From positions 201,943 to 265,942 of the forward strand of contig NZ_LMSC01000006.1 of the NCBI RefSeq assembly GCF_001428025.1: a DNA stretch of 64,000 nucleotides, in the 5' to 3' direction. Under the pieces are notes generated by a model. It searched no databases, was not told where the DNA came from, and saw only the letters and a program-made list of their open reading frames with translations. Below are positions 16,471-25,175 of the stretch, one piece after another (position 1 is the first letter of the stretch; every line of letters starts with the position of its first letter). This stretch comes from Phycicoccus sp. Soil748. GTDB lineage: Bacteria > Actinomycetota > Actinomycetes > Actinomycetales > Dermatophilaceae. Both the position numbers and the translations under genes were made by a program.

Positions 16471-17949
16471 TCAGCGCTCTTCGGGGATGCTCACGGCATA
16501 CCGCTCGACGATGCGCTCGGCCACGACGAGCTCGGGGGAGAGGTCGCGGTCCTCCATCCCGGCCGGCAGCTCGGCGCACCGCGCGAACGCCGCCGCCAGC
16601 TCTCCCACCGGCCGCACGCCCCGCATCCGCAGCGCCCTGACGGCACACACGAGCTCGACCGCCAGCAGCCGACGGTAGGCGGTCGTCGCCTCACCGAGCC
16701 GAACCGCAGCCATGCCCGCGAAGCTCGCGTCGTCCTCGATGCCCGCCGACACGCCCGCGGTCTGCACGCTCGACGGGGTCGAGGCATGACCGCGGATCGT
16801 CGAGAGGGCGGACGCGGCGACGTACTCGGCGATGAGCACGCCCGACGAACCCGGCGTGGCGTCGGAGAGGAACAGCGGGAGGCCGCTCGCCGCGTCGGTC
16901 AGCACGTGGCTGACCCGCGACTGCACGGCTTGCGCCGAGCGCGTGAGGGCGAGCAGCGCGGTGTCCACCGCGAGCACGAGGTATGCCGCGTGGAAGCCTC
17001 CGTGGTGGGTGACCTGTCCGCCGTCGGGGGTCACGGTGAAGAGGGGGTTCTCGGACGCGGTGTTGGCGGCTGTCTCGACGACGGAGCGCAGGTCGGTGAC
17101 GGTGTCGATGACCAGACCGTGCACCTGCGGCCAGGTCCGCAGCCCGAAGAAGTCCTGGAGGTGGGCCGGCTCGCCGGGCTGCCCCTCCAGCAGCTCGCGC
17201 AGCACGCGGGCCACCGCACGGGCACCGTCGAAGGGGGTGGCGTCGGCGGCAGTGCGGCTCACGGCCTCCGGGTTGCCCCGCAGGGCCAGGAAGCTGAGGG
17301 CGCACACCGTGTCGGCGGCGCGGGCGAGGGCGTGGAGCGAGGCGGCGTGCAGACCGGTCTCGGCGATGGCGAACGCGTTCGACGACATGAGGGGCAGCGC
17401 GTCGGCTGAGGTGAGCGACAGGTCGCGGCGCTGGTGGCCCCCGGCTCGCGCCCGCTCGCCGATGAGGGCGAGGCCGACCTCCGCGAGCGACGTGAGGTCT
17501 CCGGTGCCGAGCGACCCGTAGCGGTGGACGACCGGCAGGTCGGCGGCCTCGGCCCCGACGAGACCGGCCAGCGCCTGCGCCAGCTCCGGCGACGCCCCGG
17601 AGCCCCCGGCCAGCAGCTGGTTGGCACGCACCGCCGCGGCCGCGCGAACGACGGGTTCGGGGACGACGGCACCCCAGCCCGCGGCGTGCGAACGCAGCAG
17701 CCGCAACCCGTGCTCGACCTCGGAGTCGGTGCTCTCGGCGCGGGCGGCACCGACGCCGGTGGTGCGCCCGTAGACCGGCCGCTCCGCGCTGACCTCGGCC
17801 GCGAGCCGGTGCGACGCCGCGGCACGCTCCAGGGCCTGCGGGTCGATCGTGGCCGTGGCGCCGCCCGCCGCCCGCAGCAGTCCGTCGAGGTCGAGGGTGC
17901 GCCCGTCGAGGTGCAGCGTGGGTCCTTCGCGGTGCAGGGCTTCGTCCAC
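16471..17949 (-). CDS. Aromatic amino acid lyase (HAL/PAL) family protein without MIO triad
   Basis: 492 aa from GTG 17949. It shares the histidine-ammonia-lyase fold markers: Tyr60 in VYGRTTGVG, LQDFFGLRTWPQVHG, SENPLFT, GGFHAAYL, SHVLTDAASGLPLFLS. Where HAL has GSVGASGDL, whose Ala-Ser-Gly cyclises to the MIO electrophile, this protein has GSLGTGDL (residues 145-152), one residue shorter and lacking Ala-Ser-Gly. The usual QDxYSLR Tyr is Phe. It therefore probably cannot use MIO chemistry and may do a different reaction or none. No hut genes are nearby. Confidence 0.75.
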   Translation of the reverse strand: MDEALHREGPTLHLDGRTLDLDGLLRAAGGATATIDPQALERAAASHRLAAEVSAERPVYGRTTGVGAARAESTDSEVEHGLRLLRSHAAGWGAVVPEPVVRAAAAVRANQLLAGGSGASPELAQALAGLVGAEAADLPVVHRYGSLGTGDLTSLAEVGLALIGERARAGGHQRRDLSLTSADALPLMSSNAFAIAETGLHAASLHALARAADTVCALSFLALRGNPEAVSRTAADATPFDGARAVARVLRELLEGQPGEPAHLQDFFGLRTWPQVHGLVIDTVTDLRSVVETAANTASENPLFTVTPDGGQVTHHGGFHAAYLVLAVDTALLALTRSAQAVQSRVSHVLTDAASGLPLFLSDATPGSSGVLIAEYVAASALSTIRGHASTPSSVQTAGVSAGIEDDASFAGMAAVRLGEATTAYRRLLAVELVCAVRALRMRGVRPVGELAAAFARCAELPAGMEDRDLSPELVVAERIVERYAVSIPEER

Positions 17950-18026
17950 ACGCGCAGTATCGCGCGGGCCCGGCGGCGCGCGGAGCCGGACTCCGAGGTC
18001 CGCGGAGCCCGGCTCGCGAGGTCGGC

Positions 18027-18059
18027 GGAGGTCTCGGGGAGGTCTCGGGGAGGTCTCGG
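18027..18059. repeat. Three tandem 11-bp repeats upstream of the OpuC-type operon
   Basis: GGAGGTCTCGG is repeated three times without gaps (18027-18037, 18038-18048, 18049-18059), 42 bases before the ATG of the ABC ATPase gene. One unit is about one helical turn, so a multimeric regulator could bind one DNA face. A TAGGTT -10 box follows at 18088-18093. Confidence 0.6.
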
Positions 18060-18100
18060 GGGCAGTGTGCTGGTCGGTGGGCTGCATTAGGTTGGCTCGC

Positions 18101-19297
18101 ATGATCGTCTTCGACGGGGTGACCAAGACGTACCCGGACGGCACGGTGGCGGTCGACGACCTGAGCCTCGAGGCCCCCAGCGGCAAGATCACCGTCCTGG
18201 TCGGCCCTTCGGGCTGCGGCAAGACGACGTCCCTGCGCATGGTCAACCGGATGATCAAGCCGACGTCCGGCACCATCTCGCTCGACGGCCGCGACACGAG
18301 CCGGATGAAGGAGGCCGAGCTGCGTCGCGGCATCGGCTACGTCATCCAGCACGCCGGCCTGTTCCCCCACCGCACGGTCCTCGACAACGTCAGCACCGTC
18401 CCGCGGCTGCTCGGGGTCAACCGTCGCGACAGCGAGAAGCGGTCGATGGAGCTGCTCGAACGCGTCGGCCTCGACCCGGCGTTCGCCAAGCGCTACCCGG
18501 CCCAGCTGTCCGGCGGCCAGCAGCAGCGCGTCGGCGTCGCCCGAGCCCTCGCCGCCGACCCGCCGGTCATGCTCATGGACGAGCCGTTCAGCGCGGTCGA
18601 CCCGGTGGTCCGCGAGCAGCTTCAGGACGAGTTCCTGCGCCTGCAGGGCGAGCTCGGCAAGACCATCATCTTCGTCACCCACGACATCGACGAGGCCATC
18701 AAGCTGGGGGACCAGGTCGCGGTGCTGCGGGTCGGTGGCAAGCTGGCCCAGGTGGCCGAGCCCGCCTACCTGCTGTCCCACCCGGTCGACGACTTCATCG
18801 CCGACTTCGTGGGGCGCGACCGGGGGTATCGCGCGCTGTCCTTCCAGCCCACGCCTCGTCTGCCCCTGGCCCAGGAGCGCACCGTCGCGATGGGCGAGGA
18901 CGTGGCGCGCCTCGACACCGACTGGGTGCTGGTGGTCGACGAGCGCAACCACCCGCTCGGCTGGGTGGAACCCCGCCGCGTCCACGGCGAGGTGACGAGC
19001 GAGGTGCTGCACCGCGGAGGCACGGTGGCGCGGGCGAGCGGCCCACTGCGAGCGGCCCTCGACGCGGCCCTGTCCAGCCCCAGCCGGCGCGGCGTCATCG
19101 TCGACGACGCGGGCGCCCTGGTCGGCACGGTCCGTGCCCACGAGGTCCTCACCGCCATCGAGGACACCGACCGCCCGGAGCTCGAGGACCCCGACCACCC
19201 CGGCGCCGCCTCGCCGGCCGCGTCCGGCACCAGCGCCCCGACGTCCGCTGCGAGCGCCTCCTCAGCTGCGGGCACGGTTTCCGACGCGAGCGCCTGA
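18101..19297 (+). CDS. opuCA: Glycine betaine/choline-type ABC transporter ATPase
   Basis: 398 aa, ATG 18101, 7 bases after a TAGGTT -10 box with no Shine-Dalgarno, so it is probably leaderless. Walker A is GPSGCGKTT (about 37-45), the signature is LSGGQQQR, Walker B is [13 protein letters not shown] and the H-loop is THD. The C-terminal third contains CBS-like sequence ([21 protein letters not shown]), which in OpuA/OpuC ATPases can sense ionic strength. A Ser/Ala/Pro-rich tail follows. It is the first gene of a four-gene importer operon for osmoprotectants. Confidence 0.9.
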   Translation: MIVFDGVTKTYPDGTVAVDDLSLEAPSGKITVLVGPSGCGKTTSLRMVNRMIKPTSGTISLDGRDTSRMKEAELRRGIGYVIQHAGLFPHRTVLDNVSTVPRLLGVNRRDSEKRSMELLERVGLDPAFAKRYPAQLSGGQQQRVGVARALAADPPVMLMDEPFSAVDPVVREQLQDEFLRLQGELGKTIIFVTHDIDEAIKLGDQVAVLRVGGKLAQVAEPAYLLSHPVDDFIADFVGRDRGYRALSFQPTPRLPLAQERTVAMGEDVARLDTDWVLVVDERNHPLGWVEPRRVHGEVTSEVLHRGGTVARASGPLRAALDAALSSPSRRGVIVDDAGALVGTVRAHEVLTAIEDTDRPELEDPDHPGAASPAASGTSAPTSAASASSAAGTVSDASA

Positions 19298-19306
19298 GGC
19301 CTCGTC

Positions 19307-19954
19307 ATGACCTGGTTCATTGACCACCTCGACGACGTGCAGGCCCGCACCCTGCAGCACGTTTACCTCGCCGGGCTCCCGCTGGTGCTCGGGCTGCTCA
19401 TCGCCCTGCCGTTGGGCTGGCTCGCCCGGCGCTACAAGCCCCTCTACGCGCCGTTCACCGCCGGGTTCGGGCTCCTCTACACGATTCCCAGCCTGGCCCT
19501 GTTCGTCCTGCTGCCGGGGCTGCTCGGCACCAAGATCCTCGACCCGGTCAACGTCGTCGTGGGCATGACCCTCTACACCGTGGCGCTGCTCGTCCGCACT
19601 GTCGCCGACGGACTGGGTGCGGTGCCCGAGGACGTCCAGCAGGCGGCGACGGCGATGGGCTACACGAGGGTCAAGCGGTTCTTCGCCATCGAGCTCCCCC
19701 TGGCGGTGCCCGTGATCTCGGCCGGCCTGCGTGTGGCGGCGGTGAGCAACGTCAGCATCGTCAGCGTCGCCGCCGTGCTCGGCATCCCCCAGCTCGGCCT
19801 CTTCTTCACCGACGGCTTCGCCCGCGCATTCTACGACCCCCTGGTCGTCGGCATCATCGCGTGCGTCGTGCTCGCCCTGTTCTTCGACGCCGTCATCGTC
19901 CTCGCCACCCGCGCCCTGACGCCGTGGCTGCGTGCGACGGGAGCCCGCTCGTGA
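19307..19954 (+). CDS. opuCB: OpuC-type ABC transporter permease 1
   Basis: 215 aa, ATG 19307, nine bases after the ATPase gene. It has five to six transmembrane helices and the permease EAA-like loop VPEDVQQAATAMGYTRVKRF facing the ATPase. It matches the short OpuCB/OpuCD/OsmW type rather than fused permeases. Its stop overlaps the start of the next permease (GTGA at 19951-19954), so both are made together as a heterodimer. Confidence 0.92.
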   Translation: MTWFIDHLDDVQARTLQHVYLAGLPLVLGLLIALPLGWLARRYKPLYAPFTAGFGLLYTIPSLALFVLLPGLLGTKILDPVNVVVGMTLYTVALLVRTVADGLGAVPEDVQQAATAMGYTRVKRFFAIELPLAVPVISAGLRVAAVSNVSIVSVAAVLGIPQLGLFFTDGFARAFYDPLVVGIIACVVLALFFDAVIVLATRALTPWLRATGARS

Positions 19955-20706
19955 TCCCCGGCATCATCGACTGGCTCACCGACCCCGCCAACTGGTCGGG
20001 CCCGGACGGCGTGCCCGCCCACCTCTTCGAGCACATCTGGTACTGCGCGCTCGCCCTCCTCGTCGCCGCAGCGGTCGCCATTCCGGTCGGCCTGGCGATC
20101 GGGCACACCGGCCGTGGACGCTTCCTGGCGGTCAACCTCGCGGGGGCGGCACGCGCCATACCGTCGCTGGGCCTGCTCTTCGTCCTGGTGCTGTGGCTCT
20201 TCCCCAAGCTGACGGGCGACTCCGCCTTCCTCGTGCCGACCCTCATCGTGCTCGTCGTCCTGGCGATCCCGCCGATCATGGCGGGCGCGTACGCAGGGGT
20301 GGAGGGGGTCGACCCCGCAGCCCGTGACGCCGCGCTGGGCATGGGCATGACCGGTGGCCAGGTGCTCCGCAAGGTCGAGGTGCCCTGCGCGCTGCCGCTC
20401 ATCTTCTCCGGGCTGCGCTCCGCGACGCTGCAGGTGGTCGGCACCGCGACGATCGCCGCGGTCGTCGGCACCGGAGGCCTCGGGCGCTTCCTCATCGACG
20501 GCCAGAAGGTGCAGGACTTCCCCCAGATGGCGTCCGGTGCGCTGCTCGTGGCCCTGTTGGCCCTGGGGCTGGACCTGCTCCTGGCCCTGGTCCAGCGGGG
20601 CGTCGTGTCCCCCGGCCTCACGGGCCGCACCGTCCGCCGTGGGAATACCCCCGTGGACGTGGAGATTGACCCTGCTGGGCGTACCGTCGACGCACCGGCC
20701 CGATGA
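19951..20706 (+). CDS. opuCD: OpuC-type ABC transporter permease 2
   Basis: 251 aa from GTG 19951, overlapping the previous stop by four bases. Several transmembrane helices are visible, with the ATPase-contact loop GVDPAARDAALGMGMTGGQVL and VVGTATIAAVVGTGGLGRFL. It is expected to pair with the permease at 19307. A hydrophilic tail of about 25 residues (TVRRGNTPVDVEIDP) is longer than usual. Confidence 0.92.
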   Translation: MIPGIIDWLTDPANWSGPDGVPAHLFEHIWYCALALLVAAAVAIPVGLAIGHTGRGRFLAVNLAGAARAIPSLGLLFVLVLWLFPKLTGDSAFLVPTLIVLVVLAIPPIMAGAYAGVEGVDPAARDAALGMGMTGGQVLRKVEVPCALPLIFSGLRSATLQVVGTATIAAVVGTGGLGRFLIDGQKVQDFPQMASGALLVALLALGLDLLLALVQRGVVSPGLTGRTVRRGNTPVDVEIDPAGRTVDAPAR

Positions 20707-20755
20707 CCCACCCGAGTTCCACCCACCCGAGTTGGACCCACTGAGGAGCAGGACC

Positions 20756-21682
20756 GTGAAGCTGAGCAGAATCACCCTGACCATCGCCACCGCCGCGGCC
20801 CTGATGACGACGGCTGCCTGCGGCAACTCCGGCGGTGACCCGCTCTCCACGAAGAGCTCGTCGTCCGGCGGATCCGCCGCGGGTGGTGTCACGGTCGGCT
20901 CCGCCGACTTCCCCGAGAGCGCCCTGCTCGCCGAGATCTACGCCGGCGCCCTGGAGGCCAAGGGGGTCAAGGTCACCAAGAAGCTGAACATCGGCGCCCG
21001 CGAGGTCTACATCCCCGCCCTCCAGGACGGCTCGATCGACCTCATCCCCGAGTACACCGGCGTGCTGGCCCAGTACTTCGACAAGAACGCCAAGGCCACG
21101 GACGCCGACGGCGTCTACACCGAGCTCAAGGCCGCCGTCCCCGCCACCCTGACCGTGCTCGACAAGTCGGCGGCCGAGGACAAGGACGCCCTCGTCATGA
21201 AGAAGTCCAAGGCCGACGAGCTGGGCGTGAAGTCCATCGCCGACCTGCAGGGCAAGAGCAAGGACCTCGTCGTCGGTGGCCCGCCGGAGTGGAAGACCCG
21301 CCTCACCGGCATCCCCGGCTTCAAGAAGATCTACGGCCTGGAGTTCAAGCAGTTCCGCCCGCTCGACGCCGGCGGCCCGCTGACCCTGCAGGCGCTGAAG
21401 TCCGGCCAGATCGACGCGGGCGACCTGTTCACGACCGACCCGAGCATCGCCGCGAACGACCTGGTCGCGCTCGAGGACCCCAAGAACATGTACGCCGCGC
21501 AGAACGTCGTCCCGCTGATCACCAAGAGCAAGAGCAACCCCACCATCGAGGGCGCGCTCAACGCGGTCTCCGCCAAGCTCGACACCGCGACGCTGGCGGC
21601 CCTGGTCAAGGAGGTCGTCGCGGACAAGAAGGACGCCGACGTCGTGGCCAAGGAGTTCCTCTCCAAGAACAACCTCGGCTGA
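20756..21682 (+). CDS. opuCC: Osmoprotectant-binding lipoprotein (OpuCC/OsmF-like)
   Basis: 308 aa from GTG 20756 with GAGGAGCAGGA upstream. The signal peptide ends at a lipid-accepting Cys22 (MTTAAC), followed by a Ser/Gly linker and an OpuAC-type substrate-binding fold (VTVGSADFPESALLAEIYAGAL, IGAREVYIPALQDGSIDLIPEYTG, FRPLDAGGPLTLQAL). It captures betaine, choline or a related solute outside the membrane and delivers it to the two permeases. The operon ends with an 18-bp hairpin. Confidence 0.92.
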   Translation: MKLSRITLTIATAAALMTTAACGNSGGDPLSTKSSSSGGSAAGGVTVGSADFPESALLAEIYAGALEAKGVKVTKKLNIGAREVYIPALQDGSIDLIPEYTGVLAQYFDKNAKATDADGVYTELKAAVPATLTVLDKSAAEDKDALVMKKSKADELGVKSIADLQGKSKDLVVGGPPEWKTRLTGIPGFKKIYGLEFKQFRPLDAGGPLTLQALKSGQIDAGDLFTTDPSIAANDLVALEDPKNMYAAQNVVPLITKSKSNPTIEGALNAVSAKLDTATLAALVKEVVADKKDADVVAKEFLSKNNLG

Positions 21683-21724
21683 GGCAGCACACCGGCAACA
21701 CCAGAGAGCCACCGCGAGACCCAC

Positions 21725-21772
21725 GACAAGGGCCGGGTGAGGGTGCCCCCAGCACCTCACCCGGCCCTTGTC
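21725..21772 (+). terminator. Rho-independent terminator of the OpuC-type operon
   Basis: An 18-bp perfect outer stem (21725-21742 / 21755-21772) encloses a short inner GTGC/GCAC stem and is followed by a T-rich string (TGTCTTT). It is one of the few hairpins here with a U-tract. Confidence 0.85.
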
Positions 21773-21940
21773 TTTCGGGCCCCGGCCCGTTGGCCCGGTC
21801 CCCGCGACGGTGGGACACGCCCCTCCACGTCTCCCACGGCCACGGCGCCGGACCTACCGCGACCAGCGTGGCGGTGCCGTCCCGACGAGGCATCGGTGAA
21901 ACCACCGATATTGCACGGTGGCCGTCGGTAGCCTGACGTG

Positions 21941-24367
21941 GTGCTGACTCCCTGCGTGGGGCGCGACGAGGCCCTTGATCGCCTCCGTCTGCTGCTGAGT
22001 GGTCACCGGTGGGTGACCCTCACCGGTGCTCCGGGGTGCGGCAAGACGCTGGTGGCCCGTCACGCGGCGGCGGCTGCGACGAGCTCCGCGTGGGTGACCG
22101 GCCACGGGCACTCGACGCGCGAGTCGCTCGTCACCGCCTGCCTCGACGCGCTCGGGGCCGACGTCGCGCCGGGCGACTCCCCGGAGGCCGCGTTCAAGCG
22201 GGCCCTCGACGGCCGCGACCTCCTGCTCGTCCTGGACGGGGTCGACTCCATCGACGGACTGGGCGAGGTCCTCGACGAGCTCGTCGACGAGGCAGCGACC
22301 TTCCGCCTGCTGTGCACCGCGACCACCGTCGCCGGTCGGCCGCACGAGCAGGTCATGCGCCTGCAGCCGCTGCCTCTGCCGACCGCGTCCCAGCCGTTCG
22401 AGGGAGCCGCGGTCGAGCTCCTGCTCTCGCGGGTGGCGGCGGCCGGTGGCCACATCCTGGACGTCGTCCAGCACGAGCGCACGCTGCGGCGCCTGCTCCA
22501 GGCCAGCGGTGGCCTGCCCTCGCTCATCGAGCAGCTGGGCGTGCAGATCGCGCTGGTCGGGGTGAGCGACGTGTCCCCGGCCGGTTCCATGGACGAGGCC
22601 GTCCGCGCGTCGTACGAGCTGCTCGACGAGGACCAGCGGCGATGCTTCCGCCGGCTCGCCGTGATCGGCCTGCCCGTCGGCCTCGACGTCGTCGCCGACG
22701 TGTGCGGCGTGTCCCGGGCCCAGGCGGTCCAGCTGGCCTCGGCGCTCTCGCGCAGGAGCCTCGTCGAGGTCCACCCCGACGGACGGTTCGCGATGCTGGT
22801 GCCCCTGCGCGAGGTCGGGCGCGCACTGGCCGCCGAGACCGACGACGAGGCCGGGGCGTTCGAGGGGCTGGTCGCCTGGGCCGACCGTGTCCTGCCGCGC
22901 GACTTCTTCGCCGGGGCGGCGAACGAGCCGTGGCTCGCCGAGCTCGACCTGTTGGCCATGGCGGTCCGCCACGCCTGCGGCACGGAGGCCACCCGTCCCC
23001 AGGGGTACGCGCTGGCCAACCGCGCCTTCTCCACCCTCTACACCGCGATGCGGGTCCGTGAGGCCGTGAACCTGTTGGAGTCGGTGCTCGACAGCGGGGA
23101 CGGGCCGCCGCTCATCGGCTCCCAGCTCGCCCGCCGCGCCGGCATCTGCGCGTCCGAGGCGCGCGGCACCTACGAGGGACTGCGCCTGCTCGACCGGGCC
23201 GAGCAGCACGCGGCCGCACTCGAGCCCGGCAGCCGAGACCTCGAGCTCGCCCGCAACGCCGCCATCAGGGCCGAGATGCACCTGGACGCCGGCAACCTCG
23301 CCGAGGCGCGCGCCGACGCCGAGCGGACGCTGCGGCTCGGCCGGCTCGACCCGTACGTCGTGCGCCAGGTGCGCCGCACGCTGATGGACGCGTTCGTCTC
23401 GGGTGGCGACCTGGACGAGGCGGAGCGTCTCGGCCCGCTGGTCGTCGACGCGCCCCCGGCGGACGAGATGTGGATCGCCCTGTCCGCGAGGACCCTGCAG
23501 GCCGAGATCGCCTGGGAGAGAGGGCAGCTCGTGGAGGCGGAGTCGCTCGCGGAGTTCGCCCGGGCACAGTCCCAGGAGATCCACGAGGACCGGATCGCCC
23601 TGCTGGCCGACACCGTGCTGCGCCGGGTCACCGGCCGCCCGGGCCTGCCGGTGGAGCTCGAGACGCTGCCGTGGGCGGTGCGGGTCGTGGTGCAGCTGCA
23701 GGACGCCCGCGACCTCCTCGCGAGCGGTGAACCGTCCCGCGCGGCCGGTCGCGCCGCCGACGCCGTCGTGCTGGCCGACAGCAGCCGACTGGGTCGCGAC
23801 GGCGTCCACGGTCGCCTGCTGGTGGCGGATGTGCTGATGGCCCTGGACGACCCGGCGCAGGCTCGCCCCTCCTACCTCTCCGCCCTGCGGCGCGCCGGCG
23901 AGGTGCCGATGCCGTTGCGCGCCGCGGACGCGCTCGACGGGCTGGCCGCGGGCTGCGAACCCGGCTCGGCTGCCTACCGCCAGCTCGCCGGAGCGGCGGC
24001 GGCGCTGCGGCTGCCGCGCCGTGCGGTGGCCCACGGTCGTCCGGGTGTGCCCTCCGTCGTGGGCGCGGTCCGGGACTGCCCGCCCGGGTGGGTGGTGGGT
24101 GGCCGGCTCACCGCGGTCGGTGTCGCCGGGGCCGCCGGCCTGCTGGCGGCAGCGAGCGAGCCGGAGGCGTCCTCGCCCCTCGCGGTGCTCACCCGCGCCG
24201 AGCGTGCGGTGGCCGAGCTGGTGTCGGAGGGCCTGACCAGCCGCCAGATCGCCGAGCAGCTGTTCGTCTCCCCGCGCACCGTCGACGCCCACCTGTCCCA
24301 CATCTTCCGCAAGCTCGAGATCAGCTCGCGCGCCAAGCTGGCGGCCCTGATGGCCGAGGTCGCCTGA
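21941..24367 (+). CDS. Large LuxR-family ATPase regulator
   Basis: 808 aa. GTG 21941 lies 6 bases after a TAGCCT -10 box (leaderless type); GTG 21938 is the alternative. The N-terminal STAND/AAA-type ATPase has Walker A GAPGCGKT (about 29-36) and Walker B LLLVLDGVD. The middle ~450 residues are TPR-like helical repeats. Residues ~745-808 are a LuxR helix-turn-helix (LTRAERAVAELVSEGL, SRQIAEQLFVSPRTVDAHL). It is similar in plan to MalT/LAL regulators that switch on when a ligand drives oligomerisation. Target genes are unknown; neighbours point to no single pathway. Confidence 0.87.
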   Translation: MLTPCVGRDEALDRLRLLLSGHRWVTLTGAPGCGKTLVARHAAAAATSSAWVTGHGHSTRESLVTACLDALGADVAPGDSPEAAFKRALDGRDLLLVLDGVDSIDGLGEVLDELVDEAATFRLLCTATTVAGRPHEQVMRLQPLPLPTASQPFEGAAVELLLSRVAAAGGHILDVVQHERTLRRLLQASGGLPSLIEQLGVQIALVGVSDVSPAGSMDEAVRASYELLDEDQRRCFRRLAVIGLPVGLDVVADVCGVSRAQAVQLASALSRRSLVEVHPDGRFAMLVPLREVGRALAAETDDEAGAFEGLVAWADRVLPRDFFAGAANEPWLAELDLLAMAVRHACGTEATRPQGYALANRAFSTLYTAMRVREAVNLLESVLDSGDGPPLIGSQLARRAGICASEARGTYEGLRLLDRAEQHAAALEPGSRDLELARNAAIRAEMHLDAGNLAEARADAERTLRLGRLDPYVVRQVRRTLMDAFVSGGDLDEAERLGPLVVDAPPADEMWIALSARTLQAEIAWERGQLVEAESLAEFARAQSQEIHEDRIALLADTVLRRVTGRPGLPVELETLPWAVRVVVQLQDARDLLASGEPSRAAGRAADAVVLADSSRLGRDGVHGRLLVADVLMALDDPAQARPSYLSALRRAGEVPMPLRAADALDGLAAGCEPGSAAYRQLAGAAAALRLPRRAVAHGRPGVPSVVGAVRDCPPGWVVGGRLTAVGVAGAAGLLAAASEPEASSPLAVLTRAERAVAELVSEGLTSRQIAEQLFVSPRTVDAHLSHIFRKLEISSRAKLAALMAEVA

Positions 24368-24402
24368 GCCAACCGAACCCGGGCCCGCGCCGAACCACCC
24401 CC

Positions 24403-25173
24403 GTGCCCGACCTCACCTACCGCGTCGTCATCCGCCTGTGCCGAGCCCTGTTCCGGGTGCTGGGGCTGCGGATCGACATCGACGGCGCGCACCACCTCCC
24501 ACGGACCGGCCCGGTCGTCGTCGCGGCCAACCACAGCAGCTTCATCGACTTCATGGTCGTCGGCCTCGTGGGGACGCGGCGCGGGCGCCTCATCCGGTTC
24601 ATGGCCAAGCAGGCCGTGTTCGACGCTCCGGTCTCCAGCCAGCTGATGCGCGGCATGGGCCACATCCCGGTCGACCGGGCGCACGGGGAGACGGCGGCGC
24701 GGACGGCGTACCGGGCGCTGCAGGCGGGCGAGGTCGTGGGCATCTACCCCGAGGCCACCATCGGGCGCGCCTTCGAGGTCAAGGACCGGGCCGACCTCAG
24801 GCGGGGGGCCGCCTACCTCGCGCTGTGCACCGGTGCGTCGGTCGTGCCGGTCGCGCACTGGGGCGTGCACCGGGTCCTCACCGTCGGCGGGCGCGTCAGC
24901 CTGCGGCGGGGCACGGCCGTGCGCGTGCTCGTCGGCGAGCCCCTCACGCGCCTGCCGGGTGAGGACGCCGAGGGCCTGACCAACCGGTTGCACGCCGTCC
25001 TCGCAGCGATGGTGGAGCAGCTCTTGGACACCTACCCGCAGACGCCGGCCGAGCCGGGTACGGCGTGGTGGTGGCCGGCCTCGCGCGGCGGGGCCGCCCC
25101 GGGAACGCAGGAGGCGCGCCTCCTCGACGAGGAAGCGCGCCTCCTGGCGGACGCAGGCCGACGCGGCCGCTGA
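24403..25173 (+). CDS. plsC: 1-acyl-sn-glycerol-3-phosphate acyltransferase family protein
   Basis: 256 aa from GTG 24403. It has the acyltransferase block I NHSSFID (residues 43-49, catalytic His44 and Asp49), block II RFMAKQAVF, and block III YPEATIGR (115-122) in place of the commoner FPEGT, then VVPVAHWG. It probably transfers an acyl chain to lysophosphatidate at the inner face of the membrane for phospholipid synthesis. The C-terminus ends in a short duplicated helix (EARLLDEEARLLADAG). The stop is two bases from the convergent etfD stop. Confidence 0.88.
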   Translation: MPDLTYRVVIRLCRALFRVLGLRIDIDGAHHLPRTGPVVVAANHSSFIDFMVVGLVGTRRGRLIRFMAKQAVFDAPVSSQLMRGMGHIPVDRAHGETAARTAYRALQAGEVVGIYPEATIGRAFEVKDRADLRRGAAYLALCTGASVVPVAHWGVHRVLTVGGRVSLRRGTAVRVLVGEPLTRLPGEDAEGLTNRLHAVLAAMVEQLLDTYPQTPAEPGTAWWWPASRGGAAPGTQEARLLDEEARLLADAGRRGR

Positions 25174-25175
25174 GG

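Noticed and set aside
21854-24301. An 815-codon open frame antisense to the LuxR ATPase gene
   Set aside because: The translation is low-complexity Gly/Arg/Val with no recognisable domain, while the plus-strand frame has P-loop and helix-turn-helix motifs.
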